Assembly: GCA_910587555.1 (NCBI GenBank)
Contig: CAJULV010000018.1
Location: forward strand, 7,511-71,510
Length of the DNA stretch: 64,000 nucleotides
Reading direction: 5' to 3'
Source: an uncultured Acetatifactor sp.
Lineage (GTDB): Bacteria; Bacillota; Clostridia; Lachnospirales; Lachnospiraceae
Position 1 is the first letter of the stretch, and the number at the start of each line of letters is the position of its first letter. The notes beneath the pieces were generated by a model. It did no database searches. It was not told the DNA's origin and saw only the letters and a list, made by a program, of their open reading frames with translations. The position numbers were made by a program, and so were the translations under genes. Below, piece after piece: positions 54,903 through 62,264 of this stretch.

Positions 54903-57239
54903 TTATGGAAATAGTATATGAAGCTTTCCCTTATCGTCCGTGAACACATCGCTCAACAGAATATTCCGAATGATCTCCTTTTTTGCCGTGCGTTCCATCT
55001 CCCGGAACGACTTCAATGCCTCTTTCTGGTACTCAAATACCGGGTTTCTCTGGGCTGTAGCCCTGCCGCTTACCGCAAACTGCAGCTGCTGCAGATAATC
55101 TACCTGCTCCACCCAGATATTATCAATAGTACTCAATGTGGCAACCCGTACAAATTCATTCATCTCCTGCTTCCCGCCCAGCTTCTTCTTCTGCTCTTCC
55201 AGCCCCTTCATCACCAGATTCAAAAGGTACAGCTCAACTGCAGCCGAATCCTCCTGGGAAAGCGCTTCGCCCTCCCTGTCCAGCCGGTAGGACAGATTAT
55301 CCAGAATATAACGGTTCAGCTGATGAACATTCGGACTTTTACACTCTTCCAGGAATGAACGGATATTTTCCCTGGCAATCCTCATGATCGTACTGGCCGG
55401 CAAGGTCCCTCCGTCCAGGAGATGATTCCTGGCAGCATACATCAGCTCTCTCTGATACTTCAGCACATCGTCATAGGCCGCTGCCTGCTTTCTTCCGGAT
55501 ACTGCCTGCTCTTCCCCCAGCGCCTGCATTCTGTTGATCAGCCTTTTTATTTTTCGATGGCTGATCCGCTTTTTCCCTTCTATATATTTTTTTACCTGTT
55601 TCAGCTTTTTCTCCGCGACAATCTTATCCTCAAGGGATACGAAAAAACGGCTGGTACCGGGATCTCCCTGCCTTCCTGCCCGGCCCCTGGCCTGACGTTC
55701 CTGTCTGCTGTTCGCCATTCTGCCAATCCCGATAACCGCAAGACCTCCTAATTCCTTCACGCCCTCTCCCAGCCGGATATCGGTCCCCCGGCCCGCCATG
55801 GAAGTAGATACCGTAACGGCGCCCATCTGTCCCGCCTCCCGTATCATTTCCGCTTCCCAGAATGCGTTGTTGGCATTTAAGACACAATGCGGAATACTCT
55901 CCTCCAGCAGAAGCTTCGACACCAGCTCCGTCTGGCCGATTGTCGTGGCCACAATCAGTACCGGCCTCCCTGTCTTATGGATCGCAACGGTTTCGTTGAT
56001 TGCCGCCTCATACTGCTCTTCTGCCCTGACGAAAAAACAATCCTTCAAATCCTTTCTCTGCAAAGGGCGATTGGGCGGTATAATCAAGACCTTTTTCTTA
56101 TAAAGATCCAACAATTCATACGACGCGTCCGACATGGTGCCGCTCATTCCCGCCATCTTCGGAAACATCAGGAAAAGGCTCTGGTATGTAATGGAAGCCA
56201 TGGAACGGGTCTCCCGGCTAATCTCCGCCTGCTCCTTGGCCTCCAGCGCCTGATGCTGGCCGCCATGCAGCTTTACCCCCTTCAACATGCGTCCTGAACC
56301 CTCGTCCAGCAGTTCCACTTCTCCCTCCTCGGAAACCATGTAGTCCTTCCCCTTCTCGAAGAGTACATGGGCCCGCAGCGCCAGGGTTACATGCCGGTTA
56401 ATCTCAAAATGCTCCTTACTGTAGAAGTTGTCTATCTGAAAAAAGGTTTCCGCATACTTGATCCCCTCTTCCGTAAACCACACCGCCATTTCCTTTGTCT
56501 CGTAATCTCTGCCCTCTTCCAGAGTGGTCACGAAAAAATCCGTCATTCCATATAGATTGGACTGTACCCTGGGTGCTCCTGCAATCACCAGCGGCATCCT
56601 CGCCGCATCCAGCAGAACCGAATCTGCCTCATCAATAATCACATAGTAAAACTCCCGCATAAAGCGTTCTTCTGCACTGGGTACCAGATTGTTAAACAGA
56701 TAGTCGAAAGCCAGGCCGCCGTGAGTCGTATAGACAATATCTGCCTGATAAATTTCCTTCTTCCCCTCATTTCCGGCACTTCTCTCTTCCTCTTCCTGTG
56801 TTCCCGCCGCTACCGTAAGCCCCATAAACCGGTAAACCGGACCCATCTCCTCCGCGTCACGCTCAGCCAGGTATCCGTTAGCCGTCACCAGTATGGTACT
56901 TTTCCCCGTCAGGGCATTCAGGTATAAGGGCATTGTAGCCATCAGGGTCTTCCCTTCGCCGGTATTCATCTCCGCCAGATACCCCTGATGCATGGCGATT
57001 CCCCCCAATACCTGAACATCATAGGGAGCCTTACCCAATATCCGAAAATCCGCCTCGCAGATAGCGGCATAAGCCTCCGGCAGCAAATCATCCAGGCTTT
57101 CTCCCGTGTGAAGGCGCTCCCTGAACTCCACGGTCAGATGAGCCAGTTCCTCGTCTGACAGCCTTTTCATGCTTTCTCCGCAGCTTCTTACCTGAAGCAT
57201 GCACTTTTCCAGCTGTTTTAGTTTTCTCCTCTGTCTCAT
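54903..57239 (-). CDS. secA2: Accessory Sec translocation ATPase SecA2
   Basis: A 778-residue SecA homologue, shorter than housekeeping SecA. Walker A is MNTGEGKTLMA, Walker B VIIDEADSVLLD, and the arginine-finger region TSMAGRGTDIRLGEGV. The zinc-binding C-terminal tail of SecA is absent. The start (ATG at 57239) lies 152 bases inside asp3, in another frame; the homologous N-terminus KLKQLEKCM...MKRLSDEEL needs most of that overlap. It drives export of the serine-rich glycoprotein through SecY2. Confidence 0.95.
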   Translation of the reverse strand: MRQRRKLKQLEKCMLQVRSCGESMKRLSDEELAHLTVEFRERLHTGESLDDLLPEAYAAICEADFRILGKAPYDVQVLGGIAMHQGYLAEMNTGEGKTLMATMPLYLNALTGKSTILVTANGYLAERDAEEMGPVYRFMGLTVAAGTQEEEERSAGNEGKKEIYQADIVYTTHGGLAFDYLFNNLVPSAEERFMREFYYVIIDEADSVLLDAARMPLVIAGAPRVQSNLYGMTDFFVTTLEEGRDYETKEMAVWFTEEGIKYAETFFQIDNFYSKEHFEINRHVTLALRAHVLFEKGKDYMVSEEGEVELLDEGSGRMLKGVKLHGGQHQALEAKEQAEISRETRSMASITYQSLFLMFPKMAGMSGTMSDASYELLDLYKKKVLIIPPNRPLQRKDLKDCFFVRAEEQYEAAINETVAIHKTGRPVLIVATTIGQTELVSKLLLEESIPHCVLNANNAFWEAEMIREAGQMGAVTVSTSMAGRGTDIRLGEGVKELGGLAVIGIGRMANSRQERQARGRAGRQGDPGTSRFFVSLEDKIVAEKKLKQVKKYIEGKKRISHRKIKRLINRMQALGEEQAVSGRKQAAAYDDVLKYQRELMYAARNHLLDGGTLPASTIMRIARENIRSFLEECKSPNVHQLNRYILDNLSYRLDREGEALSQEDSAAVELYLLNLVMKGLEEQKKKLGGKQEMNEFVRVATLSTIDNIWVEQVDYLQQLQFAVSGRATAQRNPVFEYQKEALKSFREMERTAKKEIIRNILLSDVFTDDKGKLHILFP

Positions 57240-57672
57240 CCTCAATTTCCCGTATCACCACCGAATGAAAGTGGAAATGAGTCATTCCACCGTTAATTAG
57301 CTGCAGTCTGTAACTGTACGTCTTCAGCGGACATTTAAAATTTGTTACCCGATCTCTGATGGCGACAGCCCCGGCTTCCATTTCATACCGATCATAAAAC
57401 ACCAGACGCATCAGCCAGTTTTCCCCCTCAATACAGTCAATATTGACGATAATCTGGTAGTTTGTCTCCCCGTCTATCATCGGCAGCGCCGGCTCTATTC
57501 TCTGGGCCTGATAGTTTGTTTTCGAATACCACTGCTTCAGAACGGTTCCCGGCGACATTAAATGATTTAAAAACTCCACATCATCCTTTTTATGGAAAGT
57601 GATTTCCGAGCCGTACAGATAGGTATCCGATACATATTCGTTCCAATAGATATTCCACCTCTGTAATTCCAT
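57088..57672 (-). CDS. asp3: Accessory Sec system protein Asp3
   Basis: A 194-residue Asp3. Typical segments are WNEYVSDTYLYGSEITFHK, SPGTVLKQWYSKTNYQ and TYSYRLQLINGGMTHFHFHSVVIRE. Asp1-3 form a complex that assists SecA2 and glycan modification. After about residue 145 the protein continues with a basic tail (KKLRRKHEKAVRRGTG) read from the same DNA as the SecA2 N-terminus. The ATG at 57672 follows GAGGGACGG and lies 7 bases after the asp2 stop. Confidence 0.9.
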   Translation of the reverse strand: MELQRWNIYWNEYVSDTYLYGSEITFHKKDDVEFLNHLMSPGTVLKQWYSKTNYQAQRIEPALPMIDGETNYQIIVNIDCIEGENWLMRLVFYDRYEMEAGAVAIRDRVTNFKCPLKTYSYRLQLINGGMTHFHFHSVVIREIEDETEEKTKTAGKVHASGKKLRRKHEKAVRRGTGSSDRGVQGAPSHGRKPG

Positions 57673-57679
57673 CCGTCCC

Positions 57680-59194
57680 TCAATCCCTCTTAACTCTCCC
57701 AAAATCTTCCCGTAGAATCTTATCATACTGGCTGACAAACCAGCTTACTATCCCGTTGGTGTCATCGTTATGTCTGCCGTGCAGCCCTTTGCCGTACACC
57801 TGGACTCCCGAGGACGCCAGATGAGAAAGCAGCGTATCATAGGCATCCGAGTCATAATCGTCCTCAATCATATACGCCACGGCAAATTTGGAATGTTCCC
57901 AATCCGCGCTGTCAAACTTGTCCCAAAACCGGTCATTCAGCTTCCGTACAGCCCTTTCGTCTGTATTCCCGCCCAGATACCGCAGCACATCCAGCGAAGT
58001 GTCAAAGCTTCCCGGGCGGTGCAGCCGCAAATTACCCGCAATATTCCCCACACTTGCCAGCGGCTTCCCCAAAATGATGGCATGGGGCAGAATATCGCAG
58101 CTGTAGTACATGGCACCATAAGTCCCCATGGAAAGCCCCGCCATAATCACCTGATCTGAAGAAAATCCTAATTCCTCCATATACCGCCGGATTACATCCA
58201 CCATCATCTGCTCATATTCCCTTGAACCCATATAAAAGCTTCCACCCTCCAGCCTGGGTTCCGCCACCAGGAGATAGGGCGCCCCCATCCCCTCCATCAT
58301 ATAATATCCCTCAAAACCCTGCCTGGTTTTGTAGCCTGAAAAATACACATTCAAAGGCGGTTTTCTGTCTCCCGGATTATAATAGCAGAAAATTTCTTCC
58401 CGTGCCGATGTGACATATCGCTCTCCCCCGGGCAGAAAAAAACCGTGTTTCCCTCTGGACTGACGATCGTGCAGGGCTACAATCTGTAACCTGCCCCGTC
58501 CTCTCGCCCGCAGAGAGATGAAGAGCCAGCCTCCGTCCTGCCCGCTGTCCAGCTGAATCACCTGCTGTAACGCGTCCTCATTATACTCCCGCCAGTCAAT
58601 CACACCTGAAATGCTTCCATTGGCAAATTTTGTAACCGTTAAGGAAATCTCTACCTCTGGATCCTTCCGGTACTCCAGCCACAAATCCAGGATATGGCCC
58701 GGAAAGACCGGAATATTATAGCGCCAGCATACAATCTGCCGAAATTCCTCCCCATACTCGCCCTTTAACTCTACGCTGTAATCTCCGTTCCATTTCACGG
58801 TACCGACAAAGCCCTGTGCAACCTCAATATTCCCCAATCTGAATTTTTCCCCGTAGGGCTTCGGATAAAAGAGTCTGGCCTCCTGCTGCAGAAAGCCCTG
58901 GATTTCAGTTTCCCGAATCCATTTCCCTTTCTTCCTCTCAAAATATTCCTTCTGCTTTCCCCGCAGCTTAACCTTGTCCGTTACAAACAGGCAGTAAGTC
59001 TTTGTCCTTTGGTACAGGAACGCCAGTTCCTCCTCCAGCGGCTCCCGTTCCACAAATACAATATCATAAGGCACCCTTGACTTCTCTGGTGCCTTTGTCA
59101 AGGTCAGGGCATGTTCAATCCGGATTCCCGGCGGCAGCGAGTATACCTCATTCCAATCCTTACTTCCAAGCTGCAATACACGAATCTCGTCCAA
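57680..59194 (-). CDS. asp2: Accessory Sec system protein Asp2
   Basis: A 504-residue Asp2 with an alpha/beta-hydrolase C-terminal half. The nucleophile elbow is MAGLSMGTYGA, and a late His is in KGLHGRHNDD. In streptococci Asp2 O-acetylates GlcNAc on the serine-rich protein and is also needed for export. The TTG start agrees with the family's usual opening (IRVLQLGSKDW). It overlaps asp1 by 35 bases. Confidence 0.94.
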   Translation of the reverse strand: MDEIRVLQLGSKDWNEVYSLPPGIRIEHALTLTKAPEKSRVPYDIVFVEREPLEEELAFLYQRTKTYCLFVTDKVKLRGKQKEYFERKKGKWIRETEIQGFLQQEARLFYPKPYGEKFRLGNIEVAQGFVGTVKWNGDYSVELKGEYGEEFRQIVCWRYNIPVFPGHILDLWLEYRKDPEVEISLTVTKFANGSISGVIDWREYNEDALQQVIQLDSGQDGGWLFISLRARGRGRLQIVALHDRQSRGKHGFFLPGGERYVTSAREEIFCYYNPGDRKPPLNVYFSGYKTRQGFEGYYMMEGMGAPYLLVAEPRLEGGSFYMGSREYEQMMVDVIRRYMEELGFSSDQVIMAGLSMGTYGAMYYSCDILPHAIILGKPLASVGNIAGNLRLHRPGSFDTSLDVLRYLGGNTDERAVRKLNDRFWDKFDSADWEHSKFAVAYMIEDDYDSDAYDTLLSHLASSGVQVYGKGLHGRHNDDTNGIVSWFVSQYDKILREDFGRVKRD

Positions 59195-60782
59195 CGGCCC
59201 GAATCACCCCTTTCCACTTTTCCAATAATTCATCGCTGGTATATTTTTTACCCAATTCATAAGAACAGACTACCGCCTCGTTCCAGTTTACCAGGCTGTC
59301 CAGGTAATAAATCAGGATATTCTGTAAGTCTTCCAGATCTTTCAGGACAAAACCGTTTCTCTCATGCTCTACAAATTCTGTCTTCCTGCCCACAATCTGG
59401 GGAATCCCGATGCTGATCGCCATGATCTGCAGATATAAATCAGGCGAATCCCGCAGATCCACCATGATCCTCTGCTCCCGCATACACTTGCTCACAGCCA
59501 GTTCATCTACACATTGCTCCACATAAAACTTCACAGGGATTTCTTTCTCCGCATCCAGGTTGTTCTCCGCCGTTCCTCTTTCCGCGTTTTCCATTGCCCA
59601 CCCCTGCTCCAGTCCTGCTTCGTCTAAAGCCCTCCTGGCCTGTTCCAGCAGAACCTGTTTCCTGTTCCATTCCGCCCTCCTGGTAAAGAGATGAACCCTC
59701 GCCCGCTCATTTTCCTTCAAATATTCGCCCAGATGCCGGATCAGTTTCCGGAAAACCGCCTCCTGCAGCCCGTCTACCGGCACCATGATCTTCTGGACAT
59801 GGAGCTGTTGGCTGACCCCAAAATCCACCCTGGAATCAAAGGGTGTAATATCCGTCATCTTCCTAAGCAGCCCCATCGACTCCTTTCGCAGCCTCTCCAT
59901 ATTTCCCCTGGAATCTACAATGATATAATCCGCGTCCTCCACAGCCTCTAAAAACTGCAGGTGATTCCGGACAGAATACCGTTCCCCAAAAAAGGATAGA
60001 ATCTTTTTCTTTCCTTCCAGAACCTGGCTAAGCATCTGTATATGCTGCACATGCATAGCCATACAGAAGATGTCTTTGGCAGCCGTTAACCGGACATACG
60101 CAGCGAATACCTCCTGGATTACCTGCTCTATACAGGAATAAGTCCGCCTGGCAAATTGCCTCTCGTGCTCCCCGCCTTCGTACTGCAATAAATATCCCGG
60201 ATATTTGGGATTAATCTCTACATGCCCGTCCTTTTCGAAGCACCGCATTTTCCAGGCGCCATTTTCCATATAATAATCCTGATATACCGGTTGTCCCTCT
60301 TCATAAACCACACTGCCGGAAAGAAACCCACGATCGTCGTACAGATTGCGGCGGCTGATCTTCCCGTCCTGATAAATATCAATTCGAATTGGGTTGCCGT
60401 CCTCCCCAAATTCAATTTGGGCATATTTCTCGCCCTTCAGCATTGCCACGATAACAAAAGGCGTATACACAAACTCAACCCCCGCCGGCCAGGCCAGGTC
60501 ATGAAAGGATAATACCCTCGCCCTTTTCCTCCGCACACACTGTATTGCGTCAAAACATGACCAATACGGCGCATGGTACACTCCCTGGCGATGCAGGAAA
60601 TGCCGGAAATTGGGCGCAAAACTAAGCAGCAGGACCTGATATGGATAAACCCCGCTGCGATGAAACAGCTGAATCTGCTTTACCGTATCGTCAAACTCCG
60701 TATGCATACGCCTGACATACCATATCTGTTCACTTTCCGCCCATTTATTTTCCTGATACCATGCCGGGATAAAATATAACAT
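59160..60782 (-). CDS. asp1: Accessory Sec system protein Asp1
   Basis: A 540-residue Asp1, whose fold resembles a GT-B glycosyltransferase without activity. Typical segments are MLYFIPAWYQENKWAESEQIW, FDDTVKQIQLFHRSG, DLAWPAGVEFVYTPF and SVGIPQI-like ISIGIPQIVGRKTEFVEHERNG. AGGAG precedes the ATG. It lies 9 bases after secY2 and overlaps asp2. Confidence 0.95.
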   Translation of the reverse strand: MLYFIPAWYQENKWAESEQIWYVRRMHTEFDDTVKQIQLFHRSGVYPYQVLLLSFAPNFRHFLHRQGVYHAPYWSCFDAIQCVRRKRARVLSFHDLAWPAGVEFVYTPFVIVAMLKGEKYAQIEFGEDGNPIRIDIYQDGKISRRNLYDDRGFLSGSVVYEEGQPVYQDYYMENGAWKMRCFEKDGHVEINPKYPGYLLQYEGGEHERQFARRTYSCIEQVIQEVFAAYVRLTAAKDIFCMAMHVQHIQMLSQVLEGKKKILSFFGERYSVRNHLQFLEAVEDADYIIVDSRGNMERLRKESMGLLRKMTDITPFDSRVDFGVSQQLHVQKIMVPVDGLQEAVFRKLIRHLGEYLKENERARVHLFTRRAEWNRKQVLLEQARRALDEAGLEQGWAMENAERGTAENNLDAEKEIPVKFYVEQCVDELAVSKCMREQRIMVDLRDSPDLYLQIMAISIGIPQIVGRKTEFVEHERNGFVLKDLEDLQNILIYYLDSLVNWNEAVVCSYELGKKYTSDELLEKWKGVIRAVGRDSCIAAWK

Positions 60783-60790
60783 GCCAACTC

Positions 60791-62002
60791 CTATATAAAT
60801 ATAAAATGATCATAAGCGTCATAACTGCGGATTGCGACAAATTCTCTTCCAAAATTACACACCAGGCCTGTCAGCAGCATGGCCGAGGATGGCAGCATGG
60901 ACAGCGTGCCCTCTATGCTGCCCTGCCATTGCAGGAGCAGCGGAATCCCCAGACATACTGCCATAATTGTAGCACTTGCGAAGCTGATGCGAAACACCGT
61001 CCTCCACATGTACTTTCTTGTTGCCCTTCCCGCATGAAGATTTACAATGCTGTCCCCGCTCTTGAGAAACTGTTCCATCGTATCCTTGGGATTAATCATT
61101 AGCATGGCAAAGCCGACCGTCAGCAGATAGATTACGATAAGATATACCGCAATCCCCAGAGGCCTCGTCATAACCAGGTTGTCCTGCCACCACACAAGAA
61201 CGCTGTTTTGCGGAAAGAAAAATCTCAGCAAATCCACCAAAAGCCTGGGCAGCATGAAGAATGCCGTTGAAAACATCACCGGCATCACGCCTACCGGATT
61301 GTATTTGATTGCCATATAGTTTTTATCCGCATAGATATTGTGAATGGAAACTCTTTGCAGCGGAATTCTCTTCTCCCGATTTTCCAATACCAGCGTAATC
61401 AGAAACATGACCGCTGCCAGAATAATTGGCAGAATCATTTCTTTCCCTGTATGTCCCTTTACAGTATTGGATATTCCGGAAGTGATATTGAATAGAATCA
61501 ATACCGTTACACCGCCTATTCCATATTTCTGATTCAAATCGGAAATCCAAAGCAACAGCACCGCACCTGTTATCATCTCCAAAAAGCACACTGTTTTAAA
61601 TAAGGATACAATGACTCCCTCCGCAATAAATTCTAATTGATTTACCTGGACAAAAGCCTGCAGCATACACTGCATCAGCATTCCCGCCAGCATTACCCTC
61701 CGCATTCTTTTGGGAGACACCTTCGTTTTATAATCTGCGCTCATACAGAGCATCACAATCTGACTTGTCATATTGGCAATCATGTAAGGTGAAATACCCA
61801 GCGCAAAAATCGAATACTGATAGGAATCTCCCCCAACCACCTGCATCAGCAGGCTGTCCGTATCCATTTTCTGTCCCTGGTACGCCTGGGCATCCACCCC
61901 ATATAGGGGAATAAATCTTCCCGCCGTATAAATTAAAAGGATGATCAGCGTAAAGAACAGCTTATTCCCTGTTATTTTTTCCTTTTTTTCTGTCTGTGTC
62001 AA
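60791..62002 (-). CDS. secY2: Accessory Sec translocase channel SecY2
   Basis: A 403-residue SecY homologue with about ten membrane segments. Typical segments are YTAGRFIPLYGVD, ALGISPYMIANMTSQIVMLC, MYNPVG-like IKYNPVGVMPVMFSTAFFMLP and the C-terminal NFGREFVAIRSYD. It is the channel dedicated to the serine-rich glycoprotein. Start is TTG with GGGGGAA upstream. A strong hairpin, possibly a pseudoknot, lies 28 bases before it. Confidence 0.95.
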   Translation of the reverse strand: MTQTEKKEKITGNKLFFTLIILLIYTAGRFIPLYGVDAQAYQGQKMDTDSLLMQVVGGDSYQYSIFALGISPYMIANMTSQIVMLCMSADYKTKVSPKRMRRVMLAGMLMQCMLQAFVQVNQLEFIAEGVIVSLFKTVCFLEMITGAVLLLWISDLNQKYGIGGVTVLILFNITSGISNTVKGHTGKEMILPIILAAVMFLITLVLENREKRIPLQRVSIHNIYADKNYMAIKYNPVGVMPVMFSTAFFMLPRLLVDLLRFFFPQNSVLVWWQDNLVMTRPLGIAVYLIVIYLLTVGFAMLMINPKDTMEQFLKSGDSIVNLHAGRATRKYMWRTVFRISFASATIMAVCLGIPLLLQWQGSIEGTLSMLPSSAMLLTGLVCNFGREFVAIRSYDAYDHFIFI

Positions 62003-62029
62003 AAGGTTCCCCCACTCATCTCCAAGTAC

Positions 62030-62070
62030 GGCAATTAGTGACCACCCTTCTGGAGATGGTCACTAATGCC
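62030..62070 (-). promoter_or_regulatory. Hairpin, possibly a pseudoknot, before secY2
   Basis: On the minus strand GGCATTAGTGACCA pairs with TGGTCACTAATTGCC (one bulge). The loop contains TCTCCA, which is complementary to TGGAGA at 62019-62024 just before the secY2 ribosome site. No T run follows, so it looks like a processing or translation-control element rather than a simple terminator. Confidence 0.6.
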
Positions 62071-62105
62071 GATTGTCTATTTATTATTTTGTTTCCGCTT
62101 TTGGT

Positions 62106-62258
62106 TTACTTACCTCCCTCCAGCTCTTTCAGTTCCTTCTTCAAGTTCCTTTTCCTGATTACCACAAAGGCAAGAGCCGCAATCAGAAGAGCCAGCCCGG
62201 GAATGTCCCACCAACAAAAACCTACGGTTAAATGTTCCATAAAACTTGCTGCTACCAT
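62106..62258 (-). CDS. Small single-span membrane protein between srr and secY2
   Basis: A 50-residue protein starting MVAASFMEHLTVGFCWWDIP, then a membrane helix (GLALLIAALAFVVI) and a charged tail RKRNLKKELKELEGGK. The ATG lies 6 bases after the serine-rich protein's stop, with AAAGGA inside the end of that gene, so translation is coupled. In S. gordonii the accessory Sec locus encodes small membrane proteins Asp4 and Asp5, thought to resemble SecE and SecG. This could be an analogue; I see no sequence match that proves it. Confidence 0.75.
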   Translation of the reverse strand: MVAASFMEHLTVGFCWWDIPGLALLIAALAFVVIRKRNLKKELKELEGGK

Positions 62259-62264
62259 ACTCGC

